Made by a program: the position numbers and the translations under genes
Shown here: positions 1 through 10,600 of the stretch, in pieces
Numbering within the stretch: position 1 is the stretch's first letter
Layout of the letters: every line of letters starts with the position of its first letter
Source of the DNA: Saccoglossus kowalevskii
Lineage: Eukaryota > Hemichordata > Enteropneusta > Harrimaniidae
Direction of reading: 5' to 3'
DNA length: 30,256 bases
NCBI RefSeq assembly: GCF_000003605.2
Contig: NW_003125390.1
Location: forward strand, 129,811 to 160,066
Notes under the pieces: generated by a model
Databases searched by the model: none
Told to the model about the DNA's origin: nothing
Seen by the model: only the letters and a program-made list of their open reading frames with translations

Positions 1-205
1 GATACAGTGGTGCGCGTCTTAGCAACGTAGAACGTCTGTGACGTAGCTCCGCCCCCGAGGATACGGTTATCTCTGTGGGTTGGTGGGCGACATTGAGCAC
101 CCCATACAATAAAACAAAACAACGCAAACAGCTGTCGGCAGGAAGCGTAATTCATTTCAACTTGCGAGGTTATGGTGTATGCGGTGTTACGTGTTTTTCC
201 TTATG
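1..205 (+). other. CpG-rich left edge with a possible short 5' exon
   Basis: This stretch is richer in GC and CpG than what follows and includes a GC box (CTCCGCCCCCG, about 47-57) and a CRE-like GTGACGTAG. An ATG at 172 opens 11 codons (MVYAVLRVFPY) ending at a strong donor, TATG|GTAAGT at 205/206. It may be a promoter plus first exon of an upstream-initiated transcript, or chance. No protein family is recognised. Confidence 0.3.
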
Positions 206-335
206 GTAAGTCCCTCTATGGGCCGTCGTAAGTGTATAATAACTAATACCGTTGAGGGCAATGTAACAAATAGGAACGGTAACTATATACATGCGACAGG
301 ACCTGGAAATCGATTCTAGGCTAACTTAGATCATG

Positions 336-354
336 CATGGAGGTTACCTCCATG
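336..354. repeat. Near-perfect palindrome, arms CATGGAGGT/ACCTCCATG
   Basis: Two 9-bp arms separated by one T, with flanking GATCATG/GATCATGG partly extending the symmetry. It could be a dimeric protein site or a small hairpin. Confidence 0.6.
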
Positions 355-794
355 GATCATGGTATAACTACACTCAAGTGGTTTCCTAGGAGATTTCGTA
401 TGAGAGTAATGACCTTCATTCCATAATAATAATTAAAGTGCACATAACATAGTGGTGTTTGTGCATGGATTAGACCACATCACAGCGCACCGCCACGTTT
501 ATTGTTTTAGTGATTATCGCCGGCGACCTGTGGATTACTAATCAGTTGGATCGAATTATCTCTAATCAGTTGATAGATAGCGACTAAGCCAGTCATAATC
601 ACTTTATAGAAGGACTGACTCAGGAAATATGTTTTGTCTTCTATTACCTTTCATATATCCATATTTAGTTAATTTTAATTTTAGTCCAATTTTATTTAGT
701 GAAATTAATCGTCAGGTGAGAATGATCTTTGTAAAGAAATGTTTAAATATGCTGAATAAGTTTCTCAACGTATTCTATGAAAATGTTCCCAATT

Positions 795-1375
795 ATTGTA
801 GAATACAAGTGTCAAAGTAGCGATGTCGATAGTATCAAAGAAAATAGCATGACAGCGATGTTTAACTTATACACAATGTTATACTTTGTGACGATAATAT
901 CAGAGAAAAACGTACTTCCCTAAGTCTAATAGTTTGTTGGAGTTAGACTTTCCTTTACACAATTTCATGTTTCTCGATATTATTGTCTAAGTTCGTCTAT
1001 GTTATGCACTTCCTAAGTAATGGCCTCAGATTTACTATGTTTAACTTAGACAGACTGTAAGCTTTTTAGACGATGTTATATCGGAGAAAAGTGCACTTCT
1101 TTACAATAATGACCTGACAGGGAGGTCAAACCATAGAACTAAAAATTTACTTTTAGTTCCATGCTTAGACATAGTGTTAAATTTGTAGACTATAATATCG
1201 CTAATATTAAAGAAAAACGTACTTTCCCAACTGACTAGTGCCCAGTTAGAATTTTTGACCATACTGTTATTTAGACGGTGATGTCTATATACAGGTGTAT
1301 CTAACTTAGACACACTTTCAAATTAGCGATAATATCGGATAACGAAAATAGTGCAATAACTCGCCTCACTCAGAC
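795..1375. repeat. Degenerate tandem repeat, unit about 120-180 bp
   Basis: Four to five diverged copies share TTAACTTAGACA, then an (A/G)CGATAATATC block, then AGAAAAACGTACTT-like sequence. Recognisable starts are near 862, 1041, 1160 and 1301, with a partial copy near 800. Spacing is irregular, so this is an old, decayed array. Confidence 0.5.
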
Positions 1376-1903
1376 ACATACTTTGCAATACAATGAGGCA
1401 AATAATTTGTGTTTTCACTAACAACCAATACTAGCGTAGCGGGACAAGCATTAACTAAACTAGTACTTATAACTGGTCTGACTTGAAGAATGCCAGATAG
1501 TATTTATTAACTCATAACAACCTACTGGAAGAAGTTAAAGGTTACAAAAGAAAATTACAAATAAAAAATAATCAAATTACAATGGCCAATAGTTAAAAGC
1601 ACAACTAAAAACAGACTAAATTGAAATTAGTATCGGAGATATATAAATATATATATGATAAAATAAAATAAAGTGAAACACCCACAAAAAACTGAATATA
1701 AAAACAAAAACCCAATGAACACATAATAGATATATATGAAAAAAGTCAATGACTAAGTATATAGGTGCTGCCGCTGTCTAATAACAAAGCTGTTTTTAGT
1801 AATTGTTAAGTTATTATTTGACATTATTTTTATGAATTTATTTTCAGGTGTCAGATTTGTAAAGTCAGCAATAATGTTTTCAGATTCTTTATATAAAATG
1901 CCG

Positions 1904-1961
1904 GACGTTTCGGTCCTGACGTTTCGGCCTGCACGTTTCGGCTCCGAAAGTTTCAGCCCGG
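1904..1961. repeat. Short tandem repeat, four units of about 14 bp (GACGTTTCGG core)
   Basis: Units start at 1904 (GACGTTTCGGTCCT), 1918 (GACGTTTCGGCCT), 1931 (GCACGTTTCGGCTCC) and 1946 (GAAAGTTTCAGCCCGG). The block is CpG-rich inside AT-rich DNA and might be part of a mobile-element end. Confidence 0.6.
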
Positions 1962-4094
1962 TAATTGCATTATTTAAATAGTTAAATATTTCTGTAAACA
2001 ACTGAATGCCGACATCACGTACTAGTAATAGACTATGTATTAATTATTTATGTAAACATCTGTTAGGATGCGTGTCTCGGTAAACATTTAATACAAATGG
2101 AATTGGCATACTGCTGGCGTTGGGGGTGATCGTAATTTGCACAAAATTACATATTCGTTCAAAGACGATTCCATGGATTGGGGTTTTCTGTAATGTTTTT
2201 TTCTTAACAAATTTTCCCGATTTATACAGCATTGTCAGGATTTGGTATGAATATGAACACTGAAATAAAACAATATATATTCAGACTAAAACTGCACTAT
2301 GATATAACCATACAACTTCCTGTGTCACTTACACTGCCACTGGTAACGGGCCAGGAAAAAAACAAGATGGCCGACATTGCTAGTTGGGGAAAAAATGTCT
2401 GCAAACTTGGAGAAAATGAATATCTATCGAATATATATTCGCTTTATTGAATAGTTTGGGTTTAATGAATATTCACGAGGTATGTAGATTAATCAAAGTT
2501 TGACAGAACTTGATCAATATTGAGATAGAATGAAACACTATACGTCGGACGATGAACAACTTCCAATTTTTTAAATGTATATGTTCGATACAACCGTTAA
2601 ATTTTGAATATGTATTGCATTTTCGTCAACATTTGAGAAAAAAATTACGATATATTCTATATAATACTTATTGCACTTTTATGTTTTATATTACATCTAA
2701 ATTCTCAATTACAATTAATAAAGCAGTTACAATCAAATAATAATATAAGGTAGTAGACACACGTATTGTTGTGTGTTTTTCACTGTCGGCTTAATTTTGA
2801 TAGAATAAATTGCAATATCTTCTAATCGACTTTTCACTGGAAACTCGTGTATTCATTTGATCGGGCTATACACATCTATATACTGTGGTATATTACACAC
2901 AATAACATTTTCAGTCATGCAACTTTCGAAACTCGACTTTTCACTAAGTAGGTCACAAATAGAACCTTTCCGTGTAAATCTTGATGAAAATTGACAGCAT
3001 AGCATATTTTAGTGAAATGAAGTAAGCTCACCAAGGTTTTTAGATCAAATCGTTTCAAGAATATCTCTGACCCCTGTAAGCACCATAAATGCTTTGGATT
3101 CGTAAAGTTCATGATAAATCTAGTTCTCAAACCACAATGAGTCTGATCCAACAGAATCCTGAAATCAAATTTAGAAGTTATTCCTATAGTACAGTATCAT
3201 CATAGTGACCTTGAGTGATTAACACAATGCAATTTATGTTTGATTTCGCGATTAAAAACTACGACCTTAGGTGCAGGGTAGCTTCAGGGTTTCAATATTT
3301 AAGGAATAGTTGCCAAGCCAACGAATTCTTGCATTTATCATGGTGATCACAACAATAAATGAGAGGTGTTCTACATAAAATACAAAGTGTGAATGTAAAT
3401 TTAAAATGGAGGGGAATTCTAAAAACAAACAATAAAAATGACATTATTATTGCTCAGACTAGTAATACAGTCTGATATTATTGGAGAACGAAAACATAAC
3501 TCCGGAAATACGTCCACTTGGACTGATGGATATACTTTACTGCCAGTGGGTGTGAACTTTACTACGTACATATGAAAACGATGACAACCCGGCAATGATT
3601 GCATTTATTGTATTGGTTTTATGGCATACAGGTCATACAGGCGTATACATACTCACGTTACTATCGGCTACGGATTTTTTTTTTATTTCAAGCGCAGACA
3701 CTAATACAATAAATTGAAACAGTTTCATACATAAATAATTGTGTGAACTATCCTTCTGTAATATATAACTAGTATCAGTAGTGATCGTATCCTAAGATGT
3801 TCTTGTGAACAGTTCCATTGTAGTTCTTAGGAGGTATGGCTATCCGTGGAAATATACAGTACTTGCATATTTCATCACTTTACATGTGTTTCACACTGTC
3901 TATATTTTTTACGTATGTATATATAGTCATTCTACTATTTTAACTTGCGTTTCTGTGGTCATTCATTAAAAAATCATTCATGGTGTTTTTCCGCTGGTAC
4001 ACACACCCTCATTTCAGCAGACCCAACCCCTCCGTGCGAAAATTGACTAGCCTGTTATGAGAATTCACCAGATAAACATTACGCCAGGGTCGAC

Positions 4095-4102
4095 TATATA
4101 TA
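4095..4102 (+). promoter_or_regulatory. TATA box of the Isx-like gene
   Basis: TATATATA in CGACTATATATAGAGAG lies about 200 bp upstream of the ATG. Transcription would be expected to start near 4125-4135, giving a 5' UTR of about 170 nt that includes the TGACCT half-site near 4180. The placement suits a tissue-restricted gene. The start site itself is inferred. Confidence 0.5.
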
Positions 4103-4300
4103 GAGAGACGTGACAACGTCAATGTTGTTAATTTGAGAAACTCGTCTTGAACACCGGAACTCCTCAAAGACATGGGAACTTGACCTCTATGCTCATCTAA
4201 ATATCCCGAGCACGGACGAAGCCACGCTAACTACTTTGATGTGTACACAGGTAGTTTTTTAAATTTTATTATTAACTTTGGACAACGAGGAGACGACACC

Positions 4301-4664
4301 ATGACAGTCACTTCGAAGCGTACTCTGAAATATTCGATTGACGAGATTCTACGTAAAGACTGTGGGAACGATTCGGATATCACCCGAGAACCGTTCGGGA
4401 CCCACCAACGAGACAGTGGTGCCAGACGCCAATCCAATGCAATATCCAGTACACACACCGCTTGTAGGCAAACTCACGTGCCAGCGATGGTCGAATCGAC
4501 GATGATACCAGCACACCAACAACCAACAGCAGCTTACTGGCCGTATCATCAACTTTATCAAAACTACTCCCTGCAACCTAATAAATTGACTCCAACTCCG
4601 TTAGATTATCGTTTACTATACTCAACATTCCTGTCACATTCACAGCTTGCCTTCCAAAATTCAG
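4301..4664 (+). CDS. Isx: Isx-like exon 1: start codon and octapeptide-like motif
   Basis: Encodes residues 1-121 plus the first base of codon 122. The repressor-type motif KYSIDEIL lies at residues 10-17, followed by basic residues (RKD). The rest is low in recognisable domains, with Gln, Ser, Thr and Tyr enrichment around residues 65-105. The donor CAG|GTAAGT at 4664/4665 is close to consensus; reading through it meets a stop at 4757. A CACGTG E-box sits inside the exon at 4475-4480. Confidence 0.85.
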
Positions 4665-7600
4665 GTAAGTTCATAGCGATGACATTAATACTAGTAAGTA
4701 CACTGACGAGATTAGCTCACCGTGTCCTTTCTCCCAATCACCCTGTCCCGAGTTTTTAACATCAATTTGGAATACTGTCCTACATTTGGCAGTGAACTAA
4801 TATCCAGTTTTTTTACTATAATTATTACTTTTTACTCTTGTCGTCCGTTTAAAGGTTTATGCTACTACAGTGTCCTCAGGCAAATTTTGTATTTCTTGTA
4901 TGAGATGAACCATCCATTATTGTAAATATTAATCATTTTTAGTGACCTTACTGTTGTACTTTCCAAGTCAGTTTTGTGCCAATAATTAAATATATTTTAA
5001 CGAAAAAAACGACAAATTATCCGCATTGTTAGAGGAAAACACATCATGTACGATCATTGAGTTGTAGGATACTTGAAATCATTGAAATATCTCTCGTTGA
5101 AAGCAGAAATAATTTACCGCACCTAATCTCACCACAGAACTCGTTAATGGACAAGTCGTCGTTTTAGAGACATCGTTTAATCCCGTTCTGGTGGGAAGTC
5201 TTAAATATGTTCAATCACCAGTCAGATGATTCGAAATACGTGGAACAAGTCCTCATTTGGACTTTATTTTTTGATTACGGTTTATTTATTTTTCTATAAA
5301 TTACTGCTGTGAGTCTTTTGTGTTGAGTGTGTCGTAACATATACCTGCGGTGATTTACAGGCTACTAACTATATCAGTCTATTAATTGCTTTATAGTCAC
5401 CGTTTACGAGTCTCATAACAATATACTACGTTTAACGTGCTTAAAAAAATGCTTGTGTAGGAAAATTGACACACAAACAATCATTTAACGATGATTGTTA
5501 TTCGGACACGTTCTATGGAGAAAGGTGGGCTACAAGTCATCCGTGAATGGCAAAGTGTGCCATAACAACTCACATTTAGATCGCTCTCTTTGGTTTTTCA
5601 CGCAGTTTCCATAGAAACCAAAGCGATTTTCTAATTATTGATGTTGGAAATATGTGAATTCCTATTAACCGAATCCGTTGCCGCGACAACGCGGTACTTT
5701 TTCGAAATACGCGATTTGCTTTAAAATTGAGTATAAAGCTATTAATATCTTAACTTAGACATTTATGACAGGAAAGATCAGTCGATAACTGCAGTGGACT
5801 CGTTGAACGTCACAATGTCCACATATACGGACTGGCTTTCTCATCATATGCTGATGGTGTACATGTATGTGGAGGAGTCAAGTTACATACACCATACCCA
5901 TTCTGTTGTATAACTCAATCTGTGTTATGCTGCCGTGCAAATACCACCAATGACTCATACCCCACCCATACTGTAAATTTAATTTTGATATAAATGATAA
6001 AATCAATTCAGTTCTACTCTCCGGACACACTTTTAGCCCTGGAAATACTTAATAACATCCAAAAGAGCACCGACTCGTATGTTAAGTTTCGAAGTTACAT
6101 AATCGCCAGTAATCGGATCTAAATACTAGTAGCATCTTTAAAATATCCCGCATCTCGGCAATACAATCTACATTGCGCCCGGGAACCACGGGAAAGGATA
6201 CATCCACGTGATTCATCATTCGTTATCATCTCTCATAAGTTTTCTGTTATAACAATTCATGAAGGTAAGGTGTCACTGGCTCGGCGATTCTGTGTGCATC
6301 TTGCTTTGAAGTGTCACAAATGACAAATATATGTCGAGTACGCTTTTGAATTTCTCTCCAACTTGAAGTCATACAGTGTCTAACTTTCAGTATGCCAAAG
6401 GGTAAGACAATTCAGAGGAAGACGTTTACGACGTGTATTTTCCGATTGTAAATTGTAATAAAGATGCTACATAGCAACCATTATCTTCGCTAATTAGAGA
6501 AGCAATCTTGCACTGCTAAGCAACAAGTTGAAGCGCGATGTTAGTCGGTTCGTGTGTACACACAACTATCATATTATAATTAGTCGTGAAATTGTCTGAA
6601 ACGCAGTAACATGATGGCCATCTACAAATACAAACGATCCGAGCATTTCAAAGTCAATATGGTTGGTTGATAAAAACTTGACATTGTATCTTAACGACTT
6701 GTGTACACTATGTACCGACAGTATACTTAAGATTTAGACAAAAGATTAAGTGATGGTCTTTGTTTGGGGTAAAATTAACTCATCACGTACTTTTGCATTT
6801 ACTGCTCAAACCCTGGATTAGTCGACCCTCTAATAAGTAGACTCTGCGTTGATCGCGATAACGGAATTTCTTCGCGTGATTTATCGTAAAACAGTAAGAC
6901 GTTGTTTCTTATTTCAATTTTCGAACTAATTTTGACTGTGACTACGTCGGCATGGAGGACTGTTGTCTGACCTTTAACCCCGACAGCTATCGTTATTTTT
7001 CAATATTTGCACTTGAACTGAAGTAACTTTAACGTAGTTCGGTATAGATAATGTACAAAGTGACAAGGGTATAGGTTAATGGGTTGTGTTACCTTTGGTG
7101 ATAGCGTGAAAAACAAGTTAATTAGTTTGCCTTTTACGCATTCCAGTTGTCAAGTTTGTAAATCGTAATAGATATACGCGACGACCATGATCTGTTTTTC
7201 GCTCTAGCCGGTGTAACTAAAAGCAGTTTTGAGCGAGAGAGTTGATATTGATATTTTGGAAATATTGTTCATGTCTTATTTTTAACCATTTACCCTATTT
7301 CACTGTTAGATCAACAAATCGCACGTCGTCGTATTAGTCCATTATCCCCAGCATCTTACACTGGCTGTTATGGTCTTGTACCGAATCAAACACACTTTAT
7401 CAATGGACCACACTATTCTCATACCTTCAATGATTCAACGGACAAAAGCGACCACGAACCTCAGAAACGGCACCCAACGCAAGCAATATCTCCATGCGAT
7501 AGAGACAAACATGCCAAACTTGGAAAACCTGATACGGACATTTCAAACACAAAAGTCTTACATATTGAAGACGATAGTGTTGACGATAAAGAGGTTGAAT

Positions 7601-10600
7601 ACGACTCCGCCTCAGAAGACGAGGAACATGCACGACGCAGAGAAACTGTCTGTAAAATAGAGAACGAAACAGAGGAAACAGACGGCGACTTAGAGGAAAG
7701 TCACGACGACAATAACAATGATTTCACACTAGAAACAGGTAACGTGTTCTCAATTTGGGTTGATAAAATATCAGTGTTTTAGATGACATACTGTAAAACC
7801 ATTTATTTTCACTGGCATTTAATTTCACTATTTTGATGTTTGAGTCCTTTTAAGTTCACAAAATTAATTTGGCAGCGCAACAATGTGCTCTATTGTTATT
7901 CCACGTGTAATAAATTTAGCGGATTTAGTAAGTATCAGCGAAGATAGCGAAATTAAAACCCAGTAAATAATTAATGTATTTTAATACAGTCCGCTGAGCA
8001 ATTTATCTTATTTGAAGTTTGATCACCTGTTGGCGTCCTACCTATTATGGCGATGACGCTGGTCATAGAGGGCGTTTGGTCACTATCATGGCGAGATGTG
8101 CGTTTTACATGCAGTTGCAGTTGTTATATTCTAATTATCCCGGCGACAGTTAAATGGTCACATTTCAGGCTGACATTTAACGCTTACACAAAACATTTTA
8201 GCCGATTGAAAGTTTTAGGAAGACGGCATTTCAAGCATATTTATCACAGTAACACATTCGGTAACGGCTGTATACTACGGTAGTACACTGTAAACTGCGT
8301 GTAGACGGGTCATTCAATTTACATTTCCCACGAAGCACTGAGTGTAATCTACTGTCGTATAGATTAAAACACCAGGCCGGAAACACGACTACTAGTATAG
8401 TGAATACTGTTACTCCCTTCTGAATATACCGGTACTTGTAGCCTCATAAACCAAACAATATGTCCGGTCCATGTATTGCTTCGTTCAGACATTTTTCACT
8501 GTTTCAATAATATATTCAGTATGTTGGAAAATATGAAAATATATATATCTAGAAGCCCAAGTGAATCTCGCCTATAAATATGATATGCAATAAAACATGT
8601 CTGAAAAAAATGAAAATTGATTAGTCTACTGAGCAGTGTACTAGTAGCTTTAAGGAGAATCATAGTATTATTCTCTAATATAATAATAATATATCACAGG
8701 TACTGCCCTAACATTGGTAAGTTCATTTTATCTCGTTGGACTCACTGTATTGCCCATACCCATGTATAGGCCATGACGGTTGATACTAACATATGATTTC
8801 GCTTTTCCCGTGTTATCGCCATCATTAGCGAGATAATATCATTTAATACATGTACATGGGATAATATTATTTCCCTGGGGATGGTCAATACTTGGAATCA
8901 TTGAAATGTTATAATTTCATCCGTTATTGTACTTGGCTTCTATCAAGAATTATCCCTAACTGGCTGTTATAAACCTCGGCTTTTGGCTTCGGTCAGTAGC
9001 AGCCAGTTGGTGACGATAATTGTTGATATCAGTCCCAGGCGAGGCCAATAACTATATATTAATATTCCTAGGTGGTAAAATAACGGGGGAAATAATAATA
9101 TCCCTGAAAGGTCTCAAAAACAAGGAAGATAGTATTATACTCAAGATGAGAAGCGTTCACATGGAAATCTTTAACAAAGAATACTTCATTGTCGGAATGG
9201 TGATGAGTAGTATAACTTTTGACCTTTATTCCGACACCGTATTCTTTCCAAATAATTACTTACATTACTAATTACTTATATGATGTGGCAACACGACTCC
9301 GAATGTTGCCGATGTAACTCCACTTTCGTGTTTCGCGAATGCTCTTCAACATGCCCCGCTCTTTTGTTCTATATTTCAGATTCGAAATACAAAAAACCTA
9401 AAAGAAGAGCGAGAACCACGTTTTCACCAGAACAGTTACGAGAACTAGAGAACGTTTTTAAAATCACGCATTACCCAGATGTTCATACACGTGACAAATT
9501 AGCACGTGCAACTGATTTACCCGAACAGAGAGTGCAGGTATGACGCCATCAATCCATAGTGTCTTCATATAGTCTTACTAGTATGTTGGGGGTGATCTAC
9601 AGAACGGATTAAATATAAGGATGAATACATTTTTACTAGACAATGTTCGTCGCAATCACTTTAACCTTAATCCCTACATTAATATCACGCGTTTATCATG
9701 TTCATAGTAAATCCAAGTCAATAATATCACAAACACATCGCATAAATTGCAACCCCCGTCGATAATATCGCATGTACACTGCCTACGCATCCCACATACA
9801 CTGCAAACCCGTCGATAATACCGCACGTATCCCACATACACAGCAAACCCCGTCGATAATATCGCACGCATCCCACATACACTTACCCCGGCCCACACAC
9901 ACTACAAACCCTGTCGATAATATCGTACGTACTCCCCCACACACTGCAAACCCGTAGATAATATCGCACTTATCCCACATACACTACAAACCCTGTCGAT
10001 AACATTGCACGTAAACCACATAATTACGCTGCCACCCTAGTCGATAATATCGCACGCCCCCACACTGCAAACCCGTCGATAATATCGCACGCCCCCCCCC
10101 ACTGCAAACCCGTCGATAATATCGCACTTACCCCACATACACTACAAACCCTGTCGATAACATTGCACGTAAACCACATACGCCGCCATCCTCGTCGATA
10201 ATATCGCACATACACACTGACATACACCGAATACACTGCAAACCCCATATACATAACTCAACCCTCGACGAAATTACAAATCGGTTCGTATCTGAACTAT
10301 TCAATTTGATAAAATCCTATGTAGGTAGAAGCTTGGCTCATATGATCACTGTACACCGACAGTAGTATTCAAACACACAAAGCGTCCAAAGTTTCATCTA
10401 CTAATTTTAATGAGATCGGGCCATCTCCCATCGCATTCCCAAACATCTGTATCTCTGAGCTGGTTCTCAAATCGTAGTCGTCAATTTACGTGACGTTCGT
10501 TTTATTCGCCGGTCGTCATACCCTATCACCTATCCCATATCGTTTCGCACCCATGCAAACCCGGACAAACCTGCTATTATTTTAGATAGTCTTTAAAACT

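Larger units (their letters stand above)
206..4094. other. Upstream intergenic DNA, no supported gene
   Basis: No open frame here has a recognisable domain or coding look; the longer ones are AT-rich chance frames. It holds a perfect 9-bp-arm inverted repeat at 336-354, a degenerate tandem repeat at about 795-1375, a short tandem repeat at 1904-1961 and a repeated 12-mer CGACTTTTCACT at 2827 and 2934. Nothing is recognised from 3160 to 4090 apart from promoter-proximal AT-rich DNA. Confidence 0.6.

Noticed and set aside
2915-3151. 78-residue minus-strand open frame
   Set aside because: Somewhat protein-like, but no domain is recognised and no splice-linked neighbours were found. It could be a transposon fragment, but that cannot be supported.
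4241-4300. Upstream extension of the homeobox exon 1 frame as coding
   Set aside because: The frame there begins at GTG, not ATG. The first ATG in frame is 4301, with good context and the expected short lead to the octapeptide motif. Coding use would need the unproven distal exon.
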